Assembly: GCF_900168195.1 (NCBI RefSeq)
Contig: NZ_FUYX01000006.1
Coordinates: 1 to 64,000 of the forward strand
DNA: 64,000 nt
Direction of reading: 5' to 3'
DNA from: Allobosea thiooxidans
GTDB lineage: Bacteria; Pseudomonadota; Alphaproteobacteria; Rhizobiales; Beijerinckiaceae
The translations under genes were made by a program, and so were the position numbers. How positions within the stretch are numbered: the stretch's first letter is position 1; each line of letters begins with the position of its first letter. The notes under the pieces were generated by a model. The model saw only the letters and a program-made list of their open reading frames with translations, did no database searches and had not been told where the DNA came from. Of this stretch, positions 53,910 to 62,371 are shown piece after piece.

Positions 53910-54227
53910 TCAGGCCCGGCCGAGCACGGGCATGCGGGCGAGATCGCCCGCTGGAACCGGCACCGTGCTCAGCGCCAGTGCCGCCTGACGCGCCTCCAGA
54001 TCCGCCGCGAAGTGCGGGCGCCAGCCGCAAGGGCATGGCCGATCACCGCGATGAGCATCCGCCACTTCTCCATAGATCGAGCCGACCGCCCCTGCCGCCA
54101 GTTCGAGCAGGGTGAGCGGTGGCAACCGAGTATCGCGGAGCGCAGCGCAAAAAGCCGTCAGCACCGCGTGCCGGATCTCGGCCCGGGCGGTCTCCAGCGA
54201 TTCGGCGCTCCCCTGATCAGGCGGCAC
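53910..54227 (-). CDS. Hypothetical protein, 105 aa
   Basis: No family is recognised. The frame from GTG 54227 has protein-like composition: ARAEIRHAVLTAFCAALRDTRLPP and LTLLELAAGAVGSIYGEVADAHRGD, then CPCGWRPHFAADLEARQAAL. The CPCGW motif may hold metal. Its GTG overlaps the end of the 94-aa gene by 11 bp, which supports coupling. The longer frame upstream on the same strand is a shadow of that gene. Confidence 0.5.
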   Translation of the reverse strand: MPPDQGSAESLETARAEIRHAVLTAFCAALRDTRLPPLTLLELAAGAVGSIYGEVADAHRGDRPCPCGWRPHFAADLEARQAALALSTVPVPAGDLARMPVLGRA

Positions 54228-54501
54228 GATCGATGCCCTTGATGGCGGCATGGAGGCGGGTCGGTGGCCCTTGCTCGGGCCTGGGTCCCTGTTCGGGCAG
54301 GGCGACACCGAGCAGGTCGACGAGGCGCTGCATGCGCGGCGGCAGCGCCGCATCGGCGCCGAGATCACCCGGCCCCTTGGCAAGCGCGAGCGCGCGGCGA
54401 AGCTCCGGCCGGCTCGCGCCGGTCCGGACAATTTCATGAATGATGATCTCGTCGATCCGGCCGATCGCGGCCGCGACATCGACCTCGGTGACTCCACCCA
54501 T
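54217..54501 (-). CDS. Hypothetical protein, 94 aa
   Basis: The frame starts with MGGVTEVDVAAAIGRIDEIIIHEIVRTGASRPELRRALALAKG (in part), which looks like an amphipathic helical protein. The C-terminus is proline-rich. No family is recognised. An AT-rich stretch just upstream (54560-54600, with TTATTAATAC) may hold the promoter. It leads the possible pair with the 105-aa gene. Confidence 0.5.
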   Translation of the reverse strand: MGGVTEVDVAAAIGRIDEIIIHEIVRTGASRPELRRALALAKGPGDLGADAALPPRMQRLVDLLGVALPEQGPRPEQGPPTRLHAAIKGIDRAA

Positions 54502-54655
54502 TCGGTTTCTCCGTCGGCTGATTCACTGATCGCCCGCAGAGATAGGCAGGACCGAGATTCGTTGCAAGCCCTTGTTATTAATACAGAAATAGAACGATTC
54601 GAAGGTAACGGGCCACTCTCGCCCCCAAGCGTGACCGGAAAATGACGTCGCCGGC

Positions 54656-55435
54656 TCAGAGCTCGCGGACGATTTCCAGAGGCGCGCCATGGGTAAGGCC
54701 GATGTCGAGCGGCGCATCCTCCGGCCCGTAGAAGGAGATGGCGTAGGCGCCCTGGCCGCGGGCGACGAGATGCGCCGACGAGGCGGCTGCAGCGGGCTCG
54801 CGCGGCTCGACCAGCGAGAGGGTCTGCCGCCCGATGCGGAACTGGACGAGGCCGAAACCGAGCCCGGGGACGCCGCCCCTGGCCACCGGCTCGCGGCCGA
54901 GCAAGGCGCGATAGCGCGCCGTCGAACTCACGAGATCCTGAACGGCGACGGTGACGCCCGCCACCCCGGTGACCCCGTTCGGGTGACGGCGTGCCGCACC
55001 GGCCGGAACGCGCAGGTCGCGCGGGGTGACGTCGGTGACGAGGAAGGGGATGTCGGGCTCCGGCGGGCGGGCCGAGCGCCAGGCGAGGCGCGCACCGTCG
55101 GGCTGGAGGCGGCCACCCTCGATCGGCCCGTCCATGACGATGCCGGCGGCGCGGGCACGGGCGAGATCGGCCTCGAAATCATCCGGGAGCACGGCATAGT
55201 CGACGAGGCCGGGGCCAGCGCGATCGAGCACCTGCCACCAGCGGAAATCCGGCACCGGACGCGGGAAGGCGATGATCTCGAGATAGGCGCCGTCCTCGAA
55301 CACGACGAGCGCATTGCGCGAGCCGCGCGGATGCTCGCCGCCGGGGAGAACGGTGAAGCCGAGCGCGGCATAGTCCCGGACCGCGGCCTCGAGATCGGCG
55401 ACGGCGATGACGATATGGTCGATCGAAAGCGGCAT
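54656..55435 (-). CDS. VOC-family (glyoxalase-like) protein
   Basis: This 259-aa protein has a first vicinal oxygen chelate module at the N-terminus: PLSIDHIVIAVADLEAAVRDYAALGF. EDGAYLEIIAFPRP near 57 gives the next metal-ligand region. A second, weaker module begins near residue 155 (GVTGVAGVTVAVQDLVSST). The fold matches Glyoxalase_3-type proteins of unknown substrate. ATG 55435 follows AGGAACCCGCC; a TTG start at 55462 overlapping the TRAP gene stop is possible. Confidence 0.8.
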   Translation of the reverse strand: MPLSIDHIVIAVADLEAAVRDYAALGFTVLPGGEHPRGSRNALVVFEDGAYLEIIAFPRPVPDFRWWQVLDRAGPGLVDYAVLPDDFEADLARARAAGIVMDGPIEGGRLQPDGARLAWRSARPPEPDIPFLVTDVTPRDLRVPAGAARRHPNGVTGVAGVTVAVQDLVSSTARYRALLGREPVARGGVPGLGFGLVQFRIGRQTLSLVEPREPAAAASSAHLVARGQGAYAISFYGPEDAPLDIGLTHGAPLEIVREL

Positions 55436-55458
55436 GGCGGGTTCCTGTCCTGCGGCGC

Positions 55459-56445
55459 TCAAGCGCTCCGGGCGATGGCTTCAATCCGGTCGATGCCGCC
55501 GAGCTGGGGGGCGAAGCTCGCCCAGACCTTGCGGGCGCCGTCCTGCCAGCCGGCGCGATCCTCGGCCGGCACGGTGCGGCCACCTTCGGAAGCGGCCTTG
55601 GCCATCGAGGCGGCCTCGTCCGCCAGCATCAGCGCGTCGAAATAGGCAGCCCCCTCGACTGCGGCCGCGGCCAGCGCCTCCCGGTCGGCCGGCGTCAGCG
55701 CCTTCCAGAACGGCGCGGCGAACATCACGACGCCGGTCGCCCAGATATGACCGGTCTCGATCAGCACCGGCACGACCTCGTGCAGGCGGAAGCCGACATA
55801 GGCGGATTTCGTCAGGTCCATGCAGTCGACCACGCCGGTCTTCAGCGCGTTGTAGGTCTCGGGGATCGGGATCGGCGTCGGATAGGCCCCGAAGCCCGAC
55901 CAGAGCGCGGTGTGGAGCGGGCTCTGGATGACGCGGATGCGCTTGCCCTTGACGGAAGCAGGCGTCGTCAGCGGCTCTTTGGCCAGCAGGTGGCGGGCGC
56001 CGTAATTGATGAAGCCCGGCACGACGAAGCCCTGCGCCGCATAGCGCGCTTTGAGCTCAGCCCCGAGCGGCCCGGCCAGGACCCGCCCGAGATGCTCGCG
56101 ATCGCGAAAGAGGAAGGGCAGGTCGAGGATCTGGCCGTCCGGCACCCAGGCCGACAGGGAGGAGACGGTCGAGAGCGCCGCCTGGATCGAGCCGAGCCGC
56201 AGGCCCTCGGCCACCTCCTTCTCGCCGCCTAGCGCGGCATTGGACACGATGCGCAGATCGAATCGCCCCGGGGCGGTGCGCGCCAGGATCTCGGCGATGC
56301 GCCGCCAGATCCTCGTCTCCGGCTTGTCCTCGCCGAGCAGCGAGGCGACGGTGACCGGGCGGCTCGCCGCCCCTGCCGAGCCGGCACGCAGGAGCGCGGG
56401 CGCTGCGATCAATCCGGCGGCGAAACGGCGGCGCGTGATGGGCAT
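55459..56445 (-). CDS. TRAP transporter substrate-binding protein (DctP-like)
   Basis: This 328-aa periplasmic protein has a Tat-type leader (TRRRFAAGLIAAPALLRAGSAGA). Family blocks are GGEKEVAEGLRLGSIQAALST near residue 73, LDLPFLFRDREHLGRVLAG near 107, and KGKRIRVIQSPLHTALWSGFGAYPTPIPIPETYNALKTGVVDCMD (in part) near 168, where the arginine would bind a carboxylate. No DctQ or DctM membrane gene is next to it in the window, so it is an orphan or uses distant partners. Downstream is the VOC gene. Confidence 0.87.
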   Translation of the reverse strand: MPITRRRFAAGLIAAPALLRAGSAGAASRPVTVASLLGEDKPETRIWRRIAEILARTAPGRFDLRIVSNAALGGEKEVAEGLRLGSIQAALSTVSSLSAWVPDGQILDLPFLFRDREHLGRVLAGPLGAELKARYAAQGFVVPGFINYGARHLLAKEPLTTPASVKGKRIRVIQSPLHTALWSGFGAYPTPIPIPETYNALKTGVVDCMDLTKSAYVGFRLHEVVPVLIETGHIWATGVVMFAAPFWKALTPADREALAAAAVEGAAYFDALMLADEAASMAKAASEGGRTVPAEDRAGWQDGARKVWASFAPQLGGIDRIEAIARSA

Positions 56446-56582
56446 GGTCGGTCTCGAATGTCCTTTGCGCCAGATCGCCCGAAACCCGCCGGCACGGCAA
56501 GCCTCTTGCCAGTGGCTGGAAACAAGGCCGCCCGCCGATTCACGCGGGCGCGAATTTCCTCTATCGGTGCCGGCGGAGGCGA

Positions 56583-57488
56583 ATGATGACCGAGACCCAC
56601 GATATCTGCTCCGGCCGGCTGAAGGCGACGATCCGGGCGCAGGGCGGCGAGATAATCGCGCTGTCCGATGCGGATGGGCCCTTGCTCTGGCATGGCGGGC
56701 CGGAATGGCCGCGTCATACGCCGGTGCTCTTCCCCATCGTCGGGCGACTCACCGACGACACGCTGATCCATGAAGGCCGGGCTTACCACCTCACGCAACA
56801 CGGTTTCGCCCGCGACAGCCTGTTCCAATGGGTCGAGCGGACGCCGGATCGCGCCGTGTTGGAACTGCGCGAGAGCGCGGAGACCCTGGAGCGCTACCCG
56901 TTCCGCTTCGTGCTGCAGATGATCTACGAGCTTGCGGATGACACGCTGTCGGTGACGACGCGCGTCACCAATCCGGCCGAGACGACACTGATCTGCGGCG
57001 TCGGTGCCCATCCGGCCTTCCTCTGGCCCCTCGCGCAAGGCGTCGCGAAGGAGGCCCATCGCCTCGGCTTCCTCCGCGCCGAGTCCGGGCTCGGGCTCGG
57101 CGTCACCGGCGGGCTGCTCGGCCCGGCGATTCCGCTGCCCTTCTCGGGCACCGAGCTGCCGCTCAGGGATGCGCTGTTCGTCGACGACGCGATCGTGATC
57201 CCGGACGCGGCCAACCGCTCGGTGCGATTTGCTGCCCTCGACGCGGCCGGGCGGGAAATCCGCGCGCTGACCGTGAGCTGGGAGGGCTACAGGGACCTCG
57301 GCATCTGGTCGAAGCCGACCGGGGCGCCCTTCCTCTGCATCGAACCCTGGTTCAGCATGGCGAGCCCGATCGGCTGGCAGGGCGAATTCGCGGACAAGCC
57401 CGGCATCCTGAAGCTGGCGCCGGGCGAGAGCCGCGATTTCGTCTGGCGTGCCGCGCCGCATTTCATCCCGACGGCCGCATCGGTCTGA
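56583..57488 (+). CDS. Aldose 1-epimerase family protein
   Basis: This 301-aa protein has the galactose mutarotase-like fold. GRLKATIRAQGGEIIALSDADG near residue 12, RHTPVLFPIVGRLTDD near 45, HLTQHGFARDSLFQW near 70 and VGAHPAFLWPL near 140 contain the conserved histidines. EPWFSMASPIGWQG near 258 and the late KLAPGESRDFVWR are family features. It would interconvert sugar anomers; the exact sugar is unknown. ATG 56586 is an equal alternative start. Confidence 0.87.
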   Translation: MMTETHDICSGRLKATIRAQGGEIIALSDADGPLLWHGGPEWPRHTPVLFPIVGRLTDDTLIHEGRAYHLTQHGFARDSLFQWVERTPDRAVLELRESAETLERYPFRFVLQMIYELADDTLSVTTRVTNPAETTLICGVGAHPAFLWPLAQGVAKEAHRLGFLRAESGLGLGVTGGLLGPAIPLPFSGTELPLRDALFVDDAIVIPDAANRSVRFAALDAAGREIRALTVSWEGYRDLGIWSKPTGAPFLCIEPWFSMASPIGWQGEFADKPGILKLAPGESRDFVWRAAPHFIPTAASV

Positions 57489-57500
57489 ACGACGGCAGCG

Positions 57501-59090
57501 TCACTTCTTCTCGATGTTCCAGAACAGCATGACCGGCGCCGCCAAAACACCAGCGACGTTGGTACGCCGGGCATAGGGCTGGTCGTACTGACCGAGCACG
57601 CGATAGGGCTGCACCTCGGCGAGACGCTTGTGCAAGGCGTCAAGCGCAAGCTTGCGGCCGGCTTCGTCGGGCGCATCGATGAAGGCGCCGCGCAGCTTCT
57701 CGGCCTCCGCATCGCAGGGCCAGCCTGACCAGGCGCGCTCGCAGGCCATGTTGGTGCCGATATTGGTCAGCGGCGACTGCATGGTCGCGCCGGACGCGGT
57801 CGTGACGAAGAGGTTCCAGCCGCCCTGCTCGGACGTGCCTTTGTTCTGCTGGCGTGTGGTGACGGTGCCCCAATCGGCGACTTGCAGATCGATATTGAAG
57901 CCGACCTTCCTGAGCGATGCGGCCGCGACCTCCGCCATGCGGCCGATCGGAGCGATGTCGTTGCTGGTGCTCAACACCAGCTTCTCGCCCTTGTAACCGC
58001 TCTCCTTCAGCAGCTCGCGCGCCTTGTCGAGATTAGGCTTGGCATAACTTTCGGCACCAGCTTCCGTACCGTTCGGACCGCCGCAGATAAAATAGGAGGC
58101 GCAGCGCTTCCACCACTCCTCGTCACCGAAGCCGGCCGAGAGGAAATCGGCTTGGTCGGTGGCATAGGCCAGAGCGAGCCGGGCCTTCGGATTGTCGAAG
58201 GGCGGGTGGAGATGGTTCGGCCGCAGCATCGCCTGATTGGCGAGGTTGGCATAGCGGTCGACCTTGACCTGCTCATTGGTCGAGATGACCGGGATCAGGT
58301 CCTGGCTCGGCTGTTCCCAGATGTCGATCTCGCCAGTCTGCAGTGCCGCCGCGGCCGTCGCGGCATCGGGCATGATCAGCCATTCGACGCGATCGACCTT
58401 GACGACGCGCCCGCCGGCGAGCCCGTCCGCCGGCTCGGAGCGCGGCACGTAGTCGGGGTTGCGGTCGTAGACGACCTTCGAACCGCTCCGCCAGTCCTCG
58501 CGGTTGAACTTGAACGGGCCGGAGCCGATCGTCTCGGTGATCGGCTTCATCGGATCGGACTTGGCGTCGGACTCGCGCATGATGACCGGGATCTGGCCGA
58601 CGGCGGAGCCGAGCGCGAAGGGCACCAGGGCCATCGGCCGCTTCAGCTTGAGGCGGAAGGTGGCATCGTCGACCGCCTCCATCCCATCCGTATATTCCGC
58701 GAGCTTGCCGCCGATCGTGTCGCGCTTCATCCAGCGGGCGAGCGAGGCGATGACGTCCTTGGTCGTCACCGGCTGGCCATCATGGAATTTCAGGCCGGGA
58801 CGGAGCTTGAAGGTCCAGGTCAGCTTGTCAGGCGAGGTCTCGAAGCTCTCGACCATCTGCGGCTTCGGCTGGAGGTTCGAATCCCAGGCGAAGAGCGTCT
58901 CATAGATCATCAGCCCATGCATCCGGGTGATGACAATGGAGGCCGCGACGGGGTCGAGCGTCTTCAGGTCCGCATGCGGCGCGACGCGCAGCACGCGGTT
59001 CGAAGCCGGCTGCGACTGCGCCGATGCCGCAAGCGGCAGGAAGGCGGCCGCCGACAGCAGCAGCGCGGCGGTGAAACGGGACAGTTGCAT
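57501..59090 (-). CDS. Peptide-type ABC transporter substrate-binding protein
   Basis: This 529-aa protein has a signal peptide (FTAALLLSAAAFLPLAASAQ) and the SBP_bac_5 fold. HADLKTLDPVAASIVITRMHGLMIYETLF (in part) near residue 40 and LKFHDGQPVTTKDVIASLARW near 100 are typical. It would bind a peptide or similar solute in the periplasm. No permease or ATPase gene lies next to it in the window, but the peptidase-like genes that precede it on the same strand suggest a peptide-use unit. Confidence 0.9.
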   Translation of the reverse strand: MQLSRFTAALLLSAAAFLPLAASAQSQPASNRVLRVAPHADLKTLDPVAASIVITRMHGLMIYETLFAWDSNLQPKPQMVESFETSPDKLTWTFKLRPGLKFHDGQPVTTKDVIASLARWMKRDTIGGKLAEYTDGMEAVDDATFRLKLKRPMALVPFALGSAVGQIPVIMRESDAKSDPMKPITETIGSGPFKFNREDWRSGSKVVYDRNPDYVPRSEPADGLAGGRVVKVDRVEWLIMPDAATAAAALQTGEIDIWEQPSQDLIPVISTNEQVKVDRYANLANQAMLRPNHLHPPFDNPKARLALAYATDQADFLSAGFGDEEWWKRCASYFICGGPNGTEAGAESYAKPNLDKARELLKESGYKGEKLVLSTSNDIAPIGRMAEVAAASLRKVGFNIDLQVADWGTVTTRQQNKGTSEQGGWNLFVTTASGATMQSPLTNIGTNMACERAWSGWPCDAEAEKLRGAFIDAPDEAGRKLALDALHKRLAEVQPYRVLGQYDQPYARRTNVAGVLAAPVMLFWNIEKK

Positions 59091-59147
59091 CAGGCGTTCT
59101 CCTCCTTCGTCACCAGCCCTGCGGCACCGCCCCTCTGCGAGGACGCC

Positions 59148-60656
59148 TCAGCCGGCGCGTTGCATTTGCAAGATCCTTGCCCGATGGCCGGCGACCCGCA
59201 AGCTTCCTTCCGCATCGAGCCAGAGGCAGGGTCGTGCAAGCCAGGGGCCGTGCTGGTGGCTGGCGAGCGCGCGACCGTTCGGCAGAGCCGTCAGGCGCGA
59301 CACCGTCCCGCCGGAGGGCCAGGGCATCAGCGCCGTGCCGTCGGCCCGGATCTCGATCTCGGTCCCGAAGCGCGGATCGCGCCAGCGCCCGACCAGCCGC
59401 GCATCGAGCGGGGTGTCGGCCGGCACGCGGGCGAGCGAGCGCTGCACGCCGCCGATCAAGCCGGAGAGACGATCCTCGCCGTCGCGCCTGAGGCGGATGT
59501 CGAGATAGGCTGGCAGGCTGCGCAAGCCACCATCGCCATCGGTGATCAGACGCTCGAAACCGCCCATGAAGCTGATCGAATCCGATGCAAGTTCCGCCCA
59601 GAAGGGCCCTTCGTCGCTGGCGAAGAGACCGACAGGCGCCTGCGCGATCGCGGGGAGCTCCTGCGCGAGCAGGGCAGCCAGCACCGTCAGAGCGGGCCAG
59701 AGCGCCTCCTCCTCGCGATTGGACAGCACGACGACACCGACGCCATGGGCCGGCGACATCCAGAAATGGTTGCGATAACCGGCGAGCGAGCCGCCATGGC
59801 CGACGATCCGGGTCTCGCCGAGCCGGCTGCAGACGAGGCCCAGCCGGTAGACGCTCTCGCTGCCGTCAGCGAAATGGCGCGGCGCCGTCAGGCGTTCCAG
59901 CATGCCGGCGAGCGGGCCGCGGCCGGCCAGCAGGGCAGAGGCCCAGCCGGCGAGATCGGCGGCAGAGCCCACGATTCCACCCGAGGCGGAAAAATGCGGG
60001 CCATTATGGCCACGCCGCCAGGCCGAGCCGTCGTTCCAGTAGCCGGTGGCGAGGCCGGGCACGATCTCCGAGCCGTCATAGGGCAAGCGGAAGGCGGCAC
60101 CGAGCTCGCCCGAGAGCTCTGCGACGGTCTCCTTGTAGGGCTTGCCCGTGACCTGCTCGAGGATGCGCTGGCCGAGCCTCCAGCCGGTGTTGGAATAGGC
60201 CATCTCGGTGCCGGGTTCGGCATTCAGCGCGGGGAAGCGACAGGCCATTGCGTAGACTTCCTCCGCGCTCAGTGTCGCGGTGAAGGGCACGCCCTGGTGC
60301 CAGAAGGCCTCCATCATGTCCGGCAGGGCGCCAGTCATATCGAGGGCGCGGCCGAGCTCGACCTCGGCGAGCGGCGCCGGCAATTCGCCGAGCCAACGGC
60401 CGAGCGGCGCATCGAGCGGGATGCCGGCCCGCAGTAAGGCCACCGCGAGGATATGCTTGCTGATCGAGGCGAAGCGGTTCGGCGTCTGCGGCGTGAAGGG
60501 CACGCCGTATTCGATGCTGGCGAGGCCGCCAGCAAAGGCCTCGCGCACCCCATCGCGATCGAAGAGCACGACGGCACCGCCCGGCCCCGCTGCGCGCTGC
60601 CAGTTCGCGGCGATCTCCTGCGCGCAGGTCGCTGCGCCGTTCCAATCCAGTGCCAT
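59148..60656 (-). CDS. Serine hydrolase, D-aminopeptidase-like
   Basis: This 502-aa protein has the beta-lactamase/penicillin-binding fold. The catalytic SxxK motif is S64-I-S-K67 (RFASISKH), and the YxN motif is in EMAYSNTGW near residue 155. GHGGSLAGYRNHFW near 285 is the HxG-type third motif. The C-terminal beta-rich part resembles the B and C domains of D-aminopeptidase (Dap). It would cut D-residues from peptides. No signal peptide is seen. It sits between an M20 gene and a peptide-binding protein gene on the same strand. Confidence 0.83.
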   Translation of the reverse strand: MALDWNGAATCAQEIAANWQRAAGPGGAVVLFDRDGVREAFAGGLASIEYGVPFTPQTPNRFASISKHILAVALLRAGIPLDAPLGRWLGELPAPLAEVELGRALDMTGALPDMMEAFWHQGVPFTATLSAEEVYAMACRFPALNAEPGTEMAYSNTGWRLGQRILEQVTGKPYKETVAELSGELGAAFRLPYDGSEIVPGLATGYWNDGSAWRRGHNGPHFSASGGIVGSAADLAGWASALLAGRGPLAGMLERLTAPRHFADGSESVYRLGLVCSRLGETRIVGHGGSLAGYRNHFWMSPAHGVGVVVLSNREEEALWPALTVLAALLAQELPAIAQAPVGLFASDEGPFWAELASDSISFMGGFERLITDGDGGLRSLPAYLDIRLRRDGEDRLSGLIGGVQRSLARVPADTPLDARLVGRWRDPRFGTEIEIRADGTALMPWPSGGTVSRLTALPNGRALASHQHGPWLARPCLWLDAEGSLRVAGHRARILQMQRAG

Positions 60657-60667
60657 GCGCCCCTCCC

Positions 60668-61828
60668 TCAACCCTGTGGCCGGGCTTCGCCGAGCAGATT
60701 GCGCAAGGCCCGCATGAAGACGCGCGCGCCAGGGCCGATCGCGTCATCCGGAAAATCGAAATCCGGATTGTGCAGATGCGCCGTGTCGCCCGAGCCGAGC
60801 AGGAACATCGCCGATTTGGAGCGGCGGCCGAACAGGCCGAAATCCTCCGAGCCGCGCGAGGGCGGCGTCGGACCATGCGGCACCTTCTCCTCGTCCATCG
60901 CCCGGCGCAACATCGCGACGGCCTCCGGCTCGTTCTCGCAGTGATGGAAGATGTCGTGATAGCTGATCTCGACGGTGAGCCGGCCGGCCTCGGCTGCCTC
61001 GCGCGCCAGCCTCTCGGCGGCCTCGCAGAGCGCACCCATCTGCGCGTCGTTGACGGTGCGCAGCGTCGCCCAAAGCTCGCCATGGCCCGGCGCGATGCCG
61101 AAGGCCTGCTCGCCGATCTCGACATGGGTCACGGTGACCAGCCGGAAATTGGCGTCGAGCGCGCCGCCCGGTCCCAGCGCGGTCAGAGCGGGGATCAAAG
61201 TCGCGATGGCCGGGGCCGGCGAGCGGCCATGCTCCGGCGTCGAGGCATGCGAGGTCTCGCCGGTCAGGACGATCTTGATGCCGCGCGAGGCGCAATTGGC
61301 GGCGCCTTCCGAAATCCGGGCATGTCCGACCGGAACGCCGGGGCGATTGTGCAGGGAGAAGGCGTAATCCGGCACGATCTCCTCGAATTTTGGATCGGCC
61401 ATGACGGCGGCGGCGCCGGCGCCGGTCTCCTCGGCTGGCTGGAATAGCAGGATGGCGCGCCCCTTCTTCGGCGGGTTGCGCTGCAGCCCGCGCGCCAGGC
61501 CGGCGAGGATGGTCATGTGGCCGTCATGGCCGCAGAGATGGCCCTTGCCGGGAATTTCCGAGCGATGGTCGCTGTCGGAGAGCTCCTCGATCGGCAGCGC
61601 GTCGAGCTCGGCGCGGATCAGCACGGTCGGGCCGGGCTCGGCGCCCTCGTAGATAGCGGCGACGCCATGGCCGCCGAGCTCGGTGACGATGCGGTTCGGT
61701 CCGGTCGGCTTCAGGAAAGCGACGATCGTGGCAGCCGTCTCGCGCTCCTCGCCCGAGATTTCGGGGCGGCGATGCAGCCGATGCCGGAGATCGACGAGAT
61801 CGACCATATCGCTGTTGGTCAGGAACAC
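60668..61828 (-). CDS. M20-family amidohydrolase
   Basis: This 386-aa metalloenzyme resembles hippurate hydrolase/IAA-amino acid hydrolase-type M20D peptidases. LRHRLHRRPEISGEE near the N-terminus, HLCGHDGHMTILAGLARGL near 92 (metal ligands), FQPAEETGAGAAAVM near 120 (catalytic glutamate) and SRGSEDFGLF near 330 are visible. GTG 61828 is chosen because GGGAGG lies 6 bases before it. Together with the D-aminopeptidase-like and peptide-binding genes it suggests breakdown of N-acyl or D-peptides. Confidence 0.88.
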   Translation of the reverse strand: MFLTNSDMVDLVDLRHRLHRRPEISGEERETAATIVAFLKPTGPNRIVTELGGHGVAAIYEGAEPGPTVLIRAELDALPIEELSDSDHRSEIPGKGHLCGHDGHMTILAGLARGLQRNPPKKGRAILLFQPAEETGAGAAAVMADPKFEEIVPDYAFSLHNRPGVPVGHARISEGAANCASRGIKIVLTGETSHASTPEHGRSPAPAIATLIPALTALGPGGALDANFRLVTVTHVEIGEQAFGIAPGHGELWATLRTVNDAQMGALCEAAERLAREAAEAGRLTVEISYHDIFHHCENEPEAVAMLRRAMDEEKVPHGPTPPSRGSEDFGLFGRRSKSAMFLLGSGDTAHLHNPDFDFPDDAIGPGARVFMRALRNLLGEARPQG

Positions 61829-61849
61829 GGATGAGCCTCCCGGGGCACT

Positions 61850-61935
61850 ATGCTGACCGGCGGACCACCGGCTCTTACCCTGAGAGGTTCGACAATTCAG
61901 CCGCTTCGGCAACCCGCGTCATCGCCGGGGGCGGC
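61850..61935 (-). promoter_or_regulatory. Glycine-riboswitch-like block before the M20 gene
   Basis: Read on the minus strand from 61910, the sequence runs GCCGAAGCGGC, then GAACCTCTCAGGGTAAGAG, then CCGGTGG. This order (GCCGAAG...GC...CTCTCAGG...AA...) matches the core of the glycine riboswitch aptamer. The usual 5' GGGAGAG partner was not found in place, so it may be a variant, a degenerate copy or chance. It lies just before the GTG start of the amidohydrolase gene. Confidence 0.35.
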
Positions 61936-61951
61936 ATGCGCGGGCGCCGGA

Positions 61952-62179
61952 TCAGTTGCCGAGCTCGGCCTCGACCTCGGCGTCGAAGGCCTGGGCCAGC
62001 ATCGCCCGGCAGGCTTCGGCCTGCTGGCGCGCCGAATCCAGCGCGATATGCGGAAGAATCTCGGCGAGATCGCGCAGGGCGAAATCGACGGCCGACATCA
62101 GGCCGAGCACCGGCTCGGCGGCGGCAGCCGATTGTTGCGGAAGACGGAACGCGATGACCTGACCCATAGGCATACTCAC
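61952..62179 (-). CDS. Small hypothetical protein, 75 aa
   Basis: The frame encodes an acidic, helical protein (QVIAFRLPQQSAAAAEPV, then SAVDFALRDLAEILPHIALDSARQQAEAC). No family is recognised. Starts at 62179, 62173 and 62167 are all possible. It precedes the riboswitch-like block and M20 gene on the same strand, but the gap of over 120 bp argues against tight coupling. Confidence 0.45.
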   Translation of the reverse strand: MSMPMGQVIAFRLPQQSAAAAEPVLGLMSAVDFALRDLAEILPHIALDSARQQAEACRAMLAQAFDAEVEAELGN

Positions 62180-62266
62180 GCTGAAAGCGAATCGGCGATC
62201 AGTGTGCGGGGGCAGGCTTCAGAAAGTGGTTAACGGCGGAATTGCGGGGCCGCTCAAGCCCCGCCG

Positions 62267-62352
62267 ACATTGCGAGAAGCGAAGCGACGAAGCAATCCAG
62301 GAGCGGCAGAGCTTTACGCCCCCTGGATTGCTTCGCTGCGCTCGCAATGACG
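62267..62352. repeat. Palindromic intergenic repeat, CGTCATTGCGAG family
   Basis: Opens with ACATTGCGAGAAGCGAAGC and AAGCAATCCAGG, and closes with CCTGGATTGCTTCG and CTCGCAATGACGG. It is the second member of the family seen at 16297-16395. It lies after the end of the YgjP-type metallopeptidase gene. Confidence 0.8.
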
Positions 62353-62371
62353 GCAAACTGCGGCTTCCGGC

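Noticed and set aside
57882..60437. 851-codon plus-strand frame
   Set aside because: Antisense of the peptide-binding protein and D-aminopeptidase-like genes; no motif or plausible start signal.
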